Shown here one piece after another: positions 33,629 through 45,286 of a stretch of DNA of 64,000 nucleotides. The stretch's first letter is position 1, and every line of letters starts with the position of its first letter. Below the pieces are notes generated by a model. That model was not told where the DNA came from. It searched no databases and was given only the letters and a program-made list of their open reading frames with translations. The stretch comes from Linnemannia elongata (taxonomy: Eukaryota; Mortierellomycota; Mortierellomycetes; Mortierellales; Mortierellaceae): NCBI GenBank assembly GCA_036320915.1, contig JAXBDG010000018.1:124001-188000 (forward strand). Direction: 5' to 3'. Position numbers and translations under genes: made by a program.

Positions 33629-34084
33629 AAAGGAGGGAGAAAGACGCAATAGATTAGAAACTAACGACCTTCAAAAAATATCATTTTTGTTTTCATCATC
33701 AATTGTATCGCGAAACGAATCACGTATCAACGAAATGTATGACTCGCACAAAAATTGGAGTGTGTGAGTCGTAAGGAAAATCGAACAAAGGAACGGGCGT
33801 GTCTCGCTTCTAAGCCCCACTTCGCTTTTGATGTTTCTCGGGGGCGATGGAAACGAATAAAAAAAAAGGTTTATCGGGGTTGTGCGATACGACGGCACTT
33901 GCTTCTTTTTCGACCTGACTCATTCCTTTTTTTTTTGGAGCGCTGCAACTTCTTTCTCTCCATCACACTTTCTTTCTTTCACTTTACTTCTTCCTCTTCA
34001 CTCATCCATCCCTACATAGGACTACCCTACAACAACCTCACCGTCTCACTCCAACAACCCAAACAAACAACAAGAAAACAAATA
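33629..34084 (+). promoter_or_regulatory. short intergenic promoter of chorismate synthase
   Basis: 456 bases hold the ligase 3' end and the next gene's promoter. The last 140 bases are CT-rich. Besides the perfect TGACTCA there are two one-mismatch relatives, TGACTCG near 33740 and TGAGTCG near 33765. Confidence 0.5.
33916..33922 (+). promoter_or_regulatory. TGACTCA, Gcn4/CPC1-type element
   Basis: A perfect Gcn4-responsive element lies 163 bases upstream of the chorismate synthase ATG. In ascomycete yeasts ARO genes are under general amino-acid control through exactly this sequence. Conservation in this lineage is inferred. Confidence 0.45.
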
Positions 34085-35992
34085 ATGTCGACTTTTGGAA
34101 CCCACTTTCGCGTCACGACCTTCGGAGAGTCACACTGCAAGGGTGTCGGCTGTATCATTGATGGATGCCCTCCAGGACTCGCCCTGACCGAGGACGATAT
34201 CCAACCACAGCTCACCCGCAGACGTCCCGGCCAAAGCAACCTCACCACACCCGTACGTGCTTCTTTTGTTTTTATTGTTCATATGCCCGTGGGACATTTT
34301 TCTTTGTGCTTGCTTTCCTGTGCTTAGTTGATACCACTATCATCTACTCCGCAGTTGAACTGATCGCTATCTTTCCTCTTTTCCCTTACCTTCATCTATT
34401 GTTCTCTTATGAATTAACGATATACAAATAGCGCGATGAGAAGGACAGGGTAACGATCTTGTCGGGCACCGAGTTTGGACACACGCTGGGCACACCGATC
34501 GGATTGACGGTCCCCAACCAGGATCAGAGACCCCACGATTACACCGAGACCGATCTCTTCCCTCGTCCCTCTCATGCCGACTGGACCTACTTGCTCAAGT
34601 ACGGCTTGAAGGCCTCTTCTGGCGGTGGACGTGCCTCTGCCCGCGAGACCATTGGTAAGCTGAATGAAAGATAAAAGGAAATGGAGAGAAAAGTGTGAGG
34701 GACTTGTCTCTTATAGTTAATCTTGATTTTGAGTTTTTTCGGTCTGAGTAATGAGGTTTATGATAAGATTGCCTGTGATTTCTGCTCACTTTGATAAAGA
34801 GATGATCGTTTTTTTATTTTCTAACACACGAATCGTTCAACTTTTCATCCAAAATAGGTCGTGTGGCGGCAGGAGCGGTGGCGGAAAAGTTCTTGAAGGA
34901 GGCATACGGGACAGAGTTTATTGCTTTTGTGTCGTCGGTCGGCAAGGTCGCCATGCCCTTCATCGAGGAGCAGAGCGAGACAGGTGTTCCCTCGGACGAG
35001 TTTGTCGAGATGTTGAGCACGGTCACAAGAGAACAGATCGATGCTGAGCCCACCCGGTGCCCCGACAAGGAGATCTCTAAGAAGATGACTCAGGTACTTA
35101 TAATTTGATTGACGACGAGGAAGCATGCGTTGTTAACAATTGGAGTCTGAAGAAAGACGGCTGCGCTCATATGAGAATGGGATCAACGAAGCAATGGTCT
35201 TCTAACTTGTTCATCTCACTTCGTCTACTTACAACAGAGAATTATCGATGCAAAGGAGGCAAACGACTCAATCGGAGGAACGGTCACCTGTGTGATCAGG
35301 AACGTCCCTACAGGACTGGGAGAACCTTGTTTCGACAAACTCGAAGCCAAGCTCGCCCACGCCATGCTCTCGATCCCCGCCACTAAGGCCTTTGAGATCG
35401 GTTCCGGATTCGGAGGCACCCAAGTTCCCGGACACCTCCACAACGACGCCTGGGTTCAAAAGACTGGACGTAAGGGACAGAAGTTCCTGGGCACAAAGAC
35501 CAACTTTTCGGGTGGAATCCAGGGCGGTATCTCGAACGGAGAGAATATCTACTTCCGGATTGGGTTCAAGTCTCCTGCTACGATCTCGCAGGAGCAGCAG
35601 ACGACTAGCTATGGAGGTGTGGAGGGTGTTTTGGCCACCCGTGGACGTCACGATCCTTGTGTTGTTCCTCGTGCTACGCCTATTGTTGAGGCAATGGCCG
35701 CCCTTGTCATCATGGAGTACGTTATTTCCTTTGTTTTATTATCTATGCTTTGTCAGATTCCATTTGCATTGAAACTCTCTGTGTTTTGTAAAGCACGCGC
35801 TGACTCTTCTTTTTCATCATTCTTCCTCCAACCTCCAATAGCGCGGTGATGATTCAGTTGGCAAGACAGGGCGCAGCCTCGCTGTTGCCTCCCATGCCCG
35901 AGACCCCTCTCCGTCCTGCTCCTTTCATCATGTCCGTCCCTGGTGGCCAGGCCATCAAGGTCGACGAGGCCTCCAAGCCCAAGACGGAGTAA
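34085..35992 (+). CDS. ARO2: chorismate synthase
   Basis: Last step of the shikimate pathway: 5-enolpyruvylshikimate-3-phosphate to chorismate, needing reduced FMN. Fungal enzymes usually also reduce the flavin with NADPH. Five exons: 34085-34252, 34432-34654, 34858-35093, 35238-35716 and 35842-35992. All in phase, giving 418 residues. The three family signatures are present: [18 protein letters not shown] near the start, the [18 protein letters not shown] region, and [18 protein letters not shown] near the end. Substrate-binding context [19 protein letters not shown] and [14 protein letters not shown] are intact. The C-terminal tail ([17 protein letters not shown]) is slightly longer than in yeast. 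Regulation by amino-acid starvation is suggested by the upstream TGACTCA. A C22 tract lies 100 bases after the stop. Confidence 0.97.
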
Positions 35993-36091
35993 AAAACATC
36001 TCTTGGTCTTTTGTTCAAAAAGAAAAGAATGCGAGGTTTACCCCTCGGTTCCGTCACCAAATTGCCTTATGATCCCACGTTTCTTTCCCCT

Positions 36092-36113
36092 CCCCCCCCC
36101 CCCCCCCCCCCCC
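36092..36113. repeat. C22 homopolymer
   Basis: 22 consecutive C within a longer C-rich stretch (about 36087-36119), in the gap between chorismate synthase and the convergent low-complexity gene. Confidence 0.85.
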
Positions 36114-36425
36114 ACCCCCTTACAGACATATCGAAAAAATAAAAACATATTATTGTGCATTACATTTCACACCTTTCCGCTTGGAACGTTTGCTTCGCAT
36201 CCAAGAAGGAGTGATGAACAAGGAAGTTTTGTTTTTTTTTTTGTATCGTTTTATTATTTTTTTGTTCGTTAGAATGAGGTATAGATGGCCCAGTGTGTTG
36301 ACCAGAAAAGAAGGGGTATTATTCTAAAGTACTTTTGTGTAGTGTGTGGGGCTGTATATGTCGTAGTAGTAGAGCGACATTAAGCATTAGGAGCTGTGAA
36401 AGAAGAAAAGAAAGAGGATTGACTC

Positions 36426-38788
36426 TCAAAAGTCCCAGAAAGGATCCATATCAACCAAATCCCCCGATTGAGCAGCTCGCCCACGACCTCGGTTCATATG
36501 TCGCAACAATGGTGATGTGGTTGACGCCATCGCAGAGGTTGTGATGATGATTGGAGGGACTGGGGCAGTAGTCGGAGTCGGTTGAGTCCACCTGGAGAGT
36601 GTTCCCGCAAACAGGCCGTTCAGGAACCCCTTGTCAACAACCTCGGTGGTGCTTGCGCGCTTGACGGTCATCGCGCGAGGGTAATGCTCGATCAGACCCT
36701 CTTGTTGTTGCCCGGGAAGAAGAAGAACAGGAGGAGGGTCCTTGGAGTCGAGATCGTCGGTGACCTCGGCGGAGCGGATAGTATCGTTTTGGTCAAGGAC
36801 ATGGAAAGCGACTGGTGGAGGAGGGGAGGTGGAAGCAATCAACAACGACTTTGTAGACTCTCGAGACGAAGACGCTGGTGGAGAAGAACTGAGCAGTTGC
36901 TGGTAGAGTTGCTGCGGAGATGAGGTTGTAGAAGATTTGTGTTGATCCAGGCGAACGGCATCCACAACAGCGGTCGTGACAGTCGTTGTCGCAACAACGC
37001 CCTTCAGGAGCGGAGGGGACGGGAGGGGAGCCTGGTAGTCGTGGTAGATGTCGCAGCCTTCGTCCATGGGCCCTTCATACTGATAGACAGACTTGGTGTC
37101 GTCATGCGAGGTCCTCGTGGAGTATCGGCTGTTGGTAACAGAGTTTGGCGCGGATGAGGTAAAATGGTAAATATCCCCGAGACATTCATCCAGCGCAGCC
37201 TTGACCTCGAGGTCATACGGAAGAACTGACCAAAGACGGGACTGTCGCAAGTGCTGGTCCTTGTGTTGGTGGAGCTGGTCCCCATGGCTGTCGCTGTGGC
37301 TATTGTTGTCACTGATTGTATGACTGATAGTGAGTCCGCTTGGGTCCTGCTGGTGGTGCCCTTGGTCCAGCTCCTGTTGACACGTTGATGAGTGTGAGTC
37401 GGAGTGAGAGGAGGAATAAGAACCCAGGGAGTGAGATAGCGACGAAAGTTCCTGATCCTCACTGCTGAACCGTCGGCTAAAAATATTTTCCTCCGCTCGA
37501 TGGGACGAGGGAATAATAATATTAGAAGAAGGAAGGGATGAGAATAAATTTCTTCCCTTTCCTTCCTCCTTTTCCTTGTCACAAGTGTTCGAGGTCCTCC
37601 ACTCTGTTCCTGAAATAGGGGCTGTTGCTTGATGAACCTTCCTCTCCAACGACGCTGATTGGTCACTCGTCTGCTCAGGCACTCGCCCAGGACCCTGCGC
37701 TGAGACAAACTTAACGGGAACTGGGACTGGGAGTGGGAGGAATGGGACGACGGAGGGGACTCGGTCCAACTTAGGGGTCGGGGTCGTCTCTGACAAAGAC
37801 AGAACCAGCGAGGACGAGGACGATGTCAAGGAGGAACAAGAGTGGGTCGTCTTCAAGGAGGCTATTTCCGTCTTGGCTGTGGCCTTCACGACATCGAAAG
37901 AGGCTGGGAGTGATATGTCGTCGTCTTGCTTAGTGGGTTCTTGCTTGAGGGCTTCGATCAGAACAGTACTGGCGTCGTCGTCATCTTCGTCGTGGTCGAG
38001 AATAGAAAGGCATTGAAAATCGTGGATCTGAATCGGATTCGGCTCAAACTGCGGTCTGTGGGTGAGGGCAGGACGAAGTGGAATCGACGGTGCTTGTGCT
38101 TGTGCAGGGGCTGCGGTAAAGTAGTCGGCCTGGTGTTCTTGCTCTTCTTGTTGTACACCATGCTCAAACTCAAGCTCATGGTCAATCTCATGCTCGTGTT
38201 TGTTTTCGAGATTTTGCTGCTGCGACAGGGGCGACTGCGTCAGAAGAGGCGAGGGCGGCGAGGACGAGGACCATGGGACATCAATGGTGTCTGCTTCGAT
38301 GTCGTGGATAAATTCGACAGACAGGACGCGGCGGAGCCGATGCCGATAATAATAATTGTTGTCTCCTGTTCGCGTTGTTATTATTGTTGCGGCATCCAAT
38401 GCATTGTTGTTTGTATTGTTGTTGCTGTTGTCGGCCTTGGCATTGGAGGCGGTGGCGAAGGACGAGACGGAAGAGGATGATGATGCTACAGCCGCAGTTT
38501 TTGAAAGAGTTGGCGCCTCGGGGTCGTTTACTGAAGGCAATCAGAGAGGGCATCAACGTCGGCGGAGGACGAGGAAGAAGGAGAAGAAGCAGAGGCAGAG
38601 GAGGAGGTCAATTGAGGGGACGAGGGAGGAGTAGGAAGGAGGGACTGGGCCTTCTTGTTGGCGAGGGTGGAGTCGTCCTTGTTGTCAGTGGTGATGGCGT
38701 GTTCGTCTTCGGTGGTGGTAGTGGTGTTTGCACGGTGGCAGTGGCAGTGGTGCGAGCAAGTGACGATGAAGCGACGAGAGGGAGCCAT
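36426..38788 (-). CDS. large disordered Ser/Gln/Asp-rich protein ending DPFWDF
   Basis: Two exons, 38788-38532 and 38424-36426, joined by a 107-base GT-AG intron, give about 751 residues. The split is needed because the two open frames are offset and the second has no plausible Met of its own. The start MAPSRRFIVTCSHHCHCH is followed by long Ser/Thr runs, Asn repeats, a short ordered-looking island (YYYRHRLRRVLSVEFIHDIE, about 115-135), acidic and His/Glu-rich stretches, and a Ser-rich middle. A second island near the C-terminus (VVDKGFLNGLFAGTLSRW) precedes RHMNRGRGRAAQSGDLVDMD and the terminal PFWDF. No known domain is recognised. The two islands are the parts to search with. The terminal DPF/WxxF-like residues resemble endocytic adaptor-binding peptides, which is only suggestive. 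Confidence 0.55.
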
Positions 38789-39276
38789 TGTAGTTGAAGT
38801 TGTTGATGAGAGAGAAGTAGTTGTGGAGTAGTGGAAAGTGAAGTGAAAAGTATAAAGTGGCGAAAGAAGGTTGTTGCTTTTGAAAGAAGAAGAAGAAGTA
38901 TGAAGAACAAAGAAGAAGAAGTATGAAGAAGAAAAAAGAAGAAAGCTAAAAAGGTGGGGGACCCGTCCCTTTAAATACTTTCATAAGAGTCAAATATCGA
39001 CTGGGCCTCCCATATCCCCTTTTGCCACGGCCTTCACTGCCGCAATGCAATTCAATGGCAAAAGCATATTCCCGTCCGTCCGTCGCTGTTGACAAATACC
39101 CAAAAAGGAAGTATTCTCTCTGTTTACCCTTCCTCCCCCAGGCACAAGTACAAGCACAAGCACAGGCACAAGGGTAGGGTACATACAGGTGGCATATCGT
39201 CACCGCTCTCTTTTTTTTTCTTTTCATTCTTGCCAATGCTTCCCACAAAACACAAACAACAGCAATTGCTTGGCTC

Positions 39277-40068
39277 TCATCGAAAAAAAAGGTAAAAATG
39301 AAGCCAAGAAAACTTACATGTATGACGAAGGGATCTGGGGAACACATCAAGAGTGCGGAATCGGTACATCGGCATTAATACTCGAGGGTCCCTTTTCTCC
39401 TCGGCTGCTCTCGTTCCGGCTGCTTCTGCTCCTTCTCCTCCTCCTCCTTCTCCTGTTGTGATACTCTTCGTGAGAGTGACACTGCTCTCATTCTCATTCC
39501 TCGGCTTGTAGTCCTGATGCTGGATATTTGCATATGCGTCCACATCCTCATTGGTCGCAGTGGTCGCAATAGTGGTCTCAGTAGTGGTCGCAGTAGCAGG
39601 AGTCGCATCCCTCGAATTATGCGCTGCGGACCCCCTTTTCTTCCTCCTCCACTTCAAACCCCTCCCCCTCCACTTTGACCCGTCATTCTCATCCCTGCTG
39701 TCGTGCTTCTTGTTCTGCTTCCTCCCTTCTCCTTCTTCCTGCACTGCATCCTCCTCCATTTCTACTCGTTCTTCTCTCTCCTTCTTCTTTTGCTTGTTGA
39801 GAAAAGGGAGGAAACGCAAACCCTTGATCAGGTTGCTCGTCTTGCTGTTACTCCGCCTGGTGTCGGTTTTGTCAGCACCAGGGATCCCAACACCTTCAAC
39901 ATCACACGCATTATGCGTCGTCGCTGTGATTGGCTGCTGATCTCTGTCCTTCGTCCTGCCAATACTATTGCTAATGTTGTTGGTGGTGGTGTTGTTGGGC
40001 TCCTCTCGTTGCTTAGCCGACTTTAATGTCTCCTTCACCCTGCCCTTCCATCGCGACAGTGAAAACAT
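39277..40068 (-). CDS. hypothetical basic/charged low-complexity protein
   Basis: An open frame of 263 codons opens MFSLSRWKGRVKETLKSAK. It has Lys/Arg/Glu-rich segments (LNKQKKKEREERVEMEE, WRGRGLKWRRKKRG) and Thr/Ala/Glu-rich runs. A motif RVLMPMYRFRTLDVFPRSLR near the end looks more ordered. A possible donor (ACAT|GTAAGT, near 39316) suggests that the real protein may continue in a further exon I could not place. It has the same strand and style as the low-complexity gene just downstream (ending 36426), and the two may be related in composition only. The function is unknown. Confidence 0.4.
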   Translation of the reverse strand: MFSLSRWKGRVKETLKSAKQREEPNNTTTNNISNSIGRTKDRDQQPITATTHNACDVEGVGIPGADKTDTRRSNSKTSNLIKGLRFLPFLNKQKKKEREERVEMEEDAVQEEGEGRKQNKKHDSRDENDGSKWRGRGLKWRRKKRGSAAHNSRDATPATATTTETTIATTATNEDVDAYANIQHQDYKPRNENESSVTLTKSITTGEGGGGEGAEAAGTRAAEEKRDPRVLMPMYRFRTLDVFPRSLRHTCKFSWLHFYLFFR

Positions 40069-41942
40069 TCTCCTTTTTTTGGTTGTTGATGTTCGGTTTG
40101 TTGAACGCTGTGGTGGTGCTGTTTTGTTGTTTTGCTTGTGACCGTGGGAGGTGGGACGGAGGAAGGGTCTGTGTGTAGGCTCTGCTGTTGGAAAAAGGGA
40201 AGCTGTCGGGAACGTTTGTTGTTTTTGTTTGTCTTATTGATACTGGTGTCCGCAGACAAATAAGAAAGGGATAAGGAGAGAAAGGAGTGGATATGTAGCT
40301 TCTCTGGAGTAGGCAAGCAGGGGGGGGGGGGTTGTGATAGGAGTGTAGAAATGGGGGCGTAAATTGCTTTTGTTCGTGGCAGGGAAGGATGAATGTATGT
40401 ATATGTGTGTACACGTGCAGACAGCTTTTTTGTTGTTTTTCTGTTTGCGAAAAACAAAAAGACCCCCAGTAGGGAACGTGCACCCTCTTTATATTGCTTC
40501 TGCCTTGCAACCTCACCTTCCCTTTATCCCCCGCCTCCATCCGCCTCCCTAGCTGTTTCTTCACCTCCACTCTTTACCAGCTTCCACACATCTCTTTATT
40601 TCAAGTGTGAAAAGATACCATGCATGAACAAAAGTAGAGGTAAAACGTAGGTAGGGTAGGGCGGGGAACCCGCGAAACGCAGGGGAGGCTGTAACGATAG
40701 ATGACTGAACATACAGTATACAAAAGTCGACAAGGGAGGGGAGGAAAAACAAGGGGGGGAGAGGAAAGATCCACGGAAGAAACGAAATGAGAATACACTT
40801 GCTTGCCACTTTGCCATTGACGTAGGGCCCATCTGCATTTGCTACTTCTTCCCTTTCTCGATCTCAGCTGTTTTTTTCTAGTTCAGCTTGCCGAAATCAA
40901 GGGAAGGAAAGGGAAAGAGCCCTGAAGACGGACAATGACAGTAACATACAAGCAAGCAAAGCATACAACAATATTGCCTGCATTTGGGGAAACCAATCAA
41001 GTTGCCAACAGACCACCCCCATCATCTATGTCGGAGGTGGACATTGATGACACCTTCCATCTACTTTTCTATTCTCCTCCTCCTCCTTCCCTACCCTTGG
41101 CTAGCCCCCTTCATGATGCGCTTTGATGCTGTTGCTTCTGCTGTGGTAAGTTGGTAACACAGGCAATTCATCTCCACATCTCACTTGTGAACCTTTTTCC
41201 CGCTTTGTTCCTGCCTCATTCCCCCTCATTCCTGTCCAATCGCTCTTTTGGGGGGGCATTTCTTGCTGCGTACCTCCGATTCTAGAGATGTCGATTATCT
41301 TGTTCGCGCGTGAATGGATCCCGTGGTACTTGATACAGGCGACAGGTGGAGGTGGTTTTTCTCCCTTGGTCGTCTGGTAAATATGCACATGTACACTGCC
41401 TGTTTCGGGAGATGGTGGGAACAAAAAAAAAGCCTACGGACTCGATCTCCGGTCAAGGAAGGTGGAGGCAAGCCGCGGTGGAAAAAAAAATGAAAAGAAA
41501 CGGAGTGAATATTCGAAACGCGAAAGTAAAAAAAAGGGCGATTGATCGATCGATAGTGGTCTTAGGTTAATGAGCTTGATGGTGGTGTTGATCATGTGTC
41601 GGTGGCGAGTAAAAGAAGGAAGAGGAGGACAGAGGAATGAGTCACTTCATGTACCATAGAGTGCAGATCGATGGTGAAAAGAAGAAGTGAGTTCTGAGGT
41701 TGAAGCCAAGGAAACGCAAAGGCAAGGTTTAAGGAGGTAAGGGTGGGGTTTTGCATGTTCATGCAAATGAGTTTCGGCTTTCTTTTACTTGTTTGGTAAA
41801 GCGGCCCGCGGGAAAGGGAAACAAGGACCCGACCTTCATCTTGCTACGATGATCATTCCTCTTCGACACGTTTTGACAACGAGGAGGCGCGTAGATATTA
41901 TTAGGAAAACAACAACAAAACAATGAAAGGTAAAGGACGATG
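40069..41942. other. intergenic, no supported gene
   Basis: A CT-rich 5' region on the minus side near 40070-40560, with a G10 run at about 40320-40330. Then about 1.3 kb contains only short, biased frames and a (CGAT)-like palindromic cluster near 41540-41555. Nothing further is supported. Confidence 0.4.
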
Positions 41943-42770
41943 CTATGGGAAACTGAGCAACAACAACTTGATCTCCAAATCCCACTCTGCTTTCCACTTC
42001 TCATTCTTTACGGGCCCTGCTCCCGGCATTAAATACGATGTCTCAACTACAATCTGGTCTTTCACAATCTCCTGAATCTGGTTCAAATTCCCATGTATAG
42101 TCGCCTGGTACATCTCCAGTTTGGGATGCGTCATCACAATCTTGGACAAGGCCGGCCCCAAAAAGTTGGCATACACATCTGCTTCATCCGCACTCCCGCC
42201 TCCATTCTCACTGATACCCCCACCAACAATTCCACTACTGCCACCAATCGTGGTCTCAAGCTGCTCGGCCAACTTGCGTTCAATCCTTGTCTTGATCATC
42301 GGCAAGAAATGACAGATACTCGGTGGGTTCCCACAGATATAATCCATCGCATGACAATCAGCCATCGTCCAATTCACTCCCAGAGCCGGCTGATCTACCC
42401 GATGAGGCTCGTTACAATCACCCCTAAATTGGGGTTCATCCACAAAGATCGTATCAAACACTGTCCGGAACAACGACATATCCCAGGCTCTTTGAGCGTT
42501 AGTCACGGCTTTCTGAAGGTGTTGGATCGCGTTTGTGGCTTCGGTGGAGGAGTACGCTGTGGTGGGGACACCATGGAAGAGGGATTGTTCGATTTTGGTA
42601 GAGAGGGTTGAGAAATGAAGGGACGAGAGGAGTTGGTATTTGTCGGCGAAGGCGTGGGAGACGTTAAGTTGACATTGGCGTTCGCAAGCTTCTGTGAGGT
42701 TGGAGGTGAGGGCGAGGAGGAAGGCAGTGATGACTCCGGTCCATATCCTGGTTCTTGAAAAGACTTTCAT
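41943..42770 (-). CDS. secreted cysteine-containing protein, unknown function
   Basis: One exon, 275 residues. The start MKVFSRTRIWTGVITAFLLA gives a clear signal peptide, with cleavage expected near LTEA (about residue 28), followed at once by CERQCQLNVSHAF. The mature protein has further cysteines (RGDCNEP, ADCHAMDYICGNPPSICHFL), N-glycosylation sequons (NVS, NWT), a helical middle (TEATNAIQHLQKAVTNAQRA) and a Gly-rich linker (GGSSGIVGGGISENGGG). C-terminal segments MYQATIHGNLNQIQEIVKDQ and VVETSYLMPGAGP look structured. I recognise no family; this may be a lineage-restricted secreted protein. The last residues (LLLLSFP) could be read-through of an intron, so the exact C-terminus is uncertain. 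Confidence 0.65.
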   Translation of the reverse strand: MKVFSRTRIWTGVITAFLLALTSNLTEACERQCQLNVSHAFADKYQLLSSLHFSTLSTKIEQSLFHGVPTTAYSSTEATNAIQHLQKAVTNAQRAWDMSLFRTVFDTIFVDEPQFRGDCNEPHRVDQPALGVNWTMADCHAMDYICGNPPSICHFLPMIKTRIERKLAEQLETTIGGSSGIVGGGISENGGGSADEADVYANFLGPALSKIVMTHPKLEMYQATIHGNLNQIQEIVKDQIVVETSYLMPGAGPVKNEKWKAEWDLEIKLLLLSFP

Positions 42771-43726
42771 CTCTGAGGTATGTTTTTGTTGCTGAAGGTT
42801 GATGTGTTCGTCCGTTAGGCTTAAAAAAAAATTGGTGGCGGTTGTCTCTATTTTTGGAGAGACAACAAAGGAGACTTTTTTGCGTGAGTGATTTTTTTTT
42901 TTTTCGTAGAGTTGTTTGGAAGCTGATGCTGGCGAGGTTTATGGGGAACGCAACAACAGTCGATCTTTGTAAAACGTCGCCGTTGAAAAAGCCCTGTAAG
43001 TTGAGATTGCTATGTTGTTTGGACTCTCGACAAAGAGAACTCATGGCGTTCAACTGAGAAAAAAAGAATTCAATTTCATTTCTAATTGAGCAATAGCTCA
43101 TCCAAGTGGGACTGATGGAGGAATAAAAACTTACTGGGATCAGATTGATGGGGTTGCGATGAGGACCCACTATAAAAAGTGTTTGTGAGTAGGTGGTGTT
43201 GGCGTTGTCGCAGTGAAGGAGTTGTGCAAAGACCAAAGAAAGAGTGAGGCGTTGATAGTGGGCGTGGTGGAAAAGAGTGGGAGGAAAGAGGTAAAGGGAG
43301 CCTTCGGACAGAAAGAAATAAACGTGCGATTGAAACGAGTGGCTGCCATGCATTTTTTTTTAACCAGCCTACTGTGCATGGCTAGGATCCCCTGACCCCA
43401 TATTAGGTGCGATTTCATGCATCACATCATCGCAATCCAATTGACCACTGCATTGGGGTTCAAGCTAACCGTCGTTTCGTAGGAAAAAAAACGCTTGCCG
43501 CATAATACACAAAGTTGATTTATCAAACCAAGCATCCGGGGAAAAAACTGAAGAACATAGATTGCCTTAACCAAGTCTCAAAGAAAAGCGACTATATTTG
43601 AAACGACGTGTAAGGGTCCTCAGGTATCTACGTCAAGACCTTTCCCTCCTCGCACGTCCTCCTTGAACTCTGTACAGATAGTTGTTGATGAATATGAAAA
43701 TATTGGTGGATGACAGTTCTTTCCTC
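42771..43726. other. intergenic, no supported gene
   Basis: 5' flank of the secreted-protein gene and 3' flank of the TspO-like gene. The minus-strand frame that continues through 43353 lacks protein-like composition and overlaps the signal-peptide exon in another frame. Confidence 0.4.
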
Positions 43727-45286
43727 TTATCCCAAGAGAGGGGCAGTCTCGCCGGTTTGACGACCAACAAGGCGGAAGACAAAGGGCTTCAAGGTGTAGG
43801 CTGCAACAGCAATGCCCAATCCAAGGGCCGTCCAGTGAATCGCATCCTGCTCTTGCTGATCAAACACTCCAAACAAGTACCATGCCAACACAAGAGCGCC
43901 AGCTATCATATCGACGAAGTAGAGAAAAACAAGAAAACTTGTTAGGTTCTCCGACTATCCCGATACAGACATATCGTTCTTTGCCATAAAATAACAGTCA
44001 AGTAAAAAAAAGAGTCCAGTTGCACATACCGACATCACCCTGCTTGTACTCGATGTATCCAATGACGGTCGAGGCGATAAAGGCCAATCCTGCGATGGCG
44101 AAGACGACCTGGAAGGTCGAAGGGCCACCACTGCGGATAGGAGAGATGATTGCAAAGAGATTGGTGATCAAGAGGACAAAGATCCAGGCGTGGTAGAGCG
44201 AGAAGGGCAGGTGCAAAAAGATGACGTCCAACAATGTTTCGGCATTATCCTGATCCTTGAGGCGATAGTAGATGAAGGAAACTGCTCCAGTGGCAAAAAA
44301 CAATGCAATGAACGCCAAGAAAGTTTGGCCAGAGCTCTACGAGTCGCGAAATGTAGATCGCGGAGGGGGGGGAAGGGGTTAGTAAAGAGTTGCTACTAAT
44401 TGTCTTTGCACTGCTGGGTCATGGGGGGTATTCACGTTAGGTAAGCGGAACGTGGGAAGTCAAAGAGGAAGCTGAAAAAAAAGGTTAAGAGTGGAAGCGC
44501 ATTCCACCTTTCCTTTTTACCGCTGGGTAGTGTATTTTCTTTCCGTTCGTCCGTTGAGCACGCTTGACCAAAACGTAGAAACCTGCTTTTCGAAATGTAT
44601 TCACACGTAGAGAACCTCTCGTCCCCTCCCCATACCCTTTCCCCTCTCCATTTTATCCGCCAAACCTCCAGCGTGGATATCCTCACATCTGCCCCAATTC
44701 TCCACTTCCTCACTAAATGACAGGCGACGCAGTCGTGTCACCCGCAACCCAACCAACCACAGCAGAACGTCGAGGGTGCCTGTATGTCTGTCTGTTTCCA
44801 TTGACGTCCATCATCATGACGTGTTGAAATACAAGAGAAAGCGCGAAAACGACCCACACTCAACCACCACCTGCATCCCACGCCAACGAGTATGTTTTGC
44901 AACTCCCGAAGACATAAAAAGACAAACGAGAGAAAAAAAAAACCAGCTGCCAAAACGACGACCAAAAGAAAACATCAAAGACTTACCCAAAGACCAAGCC
45001 AAAGGGCATTAAACAGCGACGCCATCACAAAGTGCCATCCCACAGCTTCATAGACCTTGTCCGTAAACCACTGGTACACGACCATTCCTCCCAGAAGGAA
45101 ATGGATCAACGTCCAGATGTAAAAAGTGAAGGAGGCTGGGGTGATGTACGACTGGTGTTTGGAATCGTAAGGCGAGTCTTGGTCTTGGTCGCCACCAAAT
45201 GTCGAGTAGAGGTTTCCGGAGAGCAGGGTCACGTAGACGAGGATGTTGGCCACCTTTGAGGGCCAGTGTCTGAAGTCGATCGCCAT
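43727..45286 (-). CDS. TspO/MBR-like multi-pass membrane protein
   Basis: Three exons (45286-44987, 44336-44030, 43902-43727) join in phase to give 260 residues; the first intron is long (650 bases). At least six hydrophobic helices are visible. The segment around residues 50-75, ITPASFTFYIWTLIHFLLGG then VVYQ, and NALWLGLW soon after, match the tryptophan-rich sensory (TspO/MBR) protein superfamily, particularly its longer bacterial-type members with ITPAG-Y/F-x-F-x-IWxLIY. The N-terminal NILVYVTLLSGNLYSTFGG also fits. The C-terminus FRLVGRQTGETAPLLG carries a possible acidic-dileucine-like sorting end. TspO proteins bind tetrapyrroles or sterols, but whether this one does is not visible. 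A fungus-specific family with convergent Trp-rich helices remains possible. Confidence 0.6.

Noticed and set aside
40013..40570. 185-codon minus-strand frame overlapping the 5' end of the 40068 gene
   Set aside because: Composition reflects a CT-rich leader (Pro, Ser, His, Thr). The gene's own ATG at 40068 lies in another frame.
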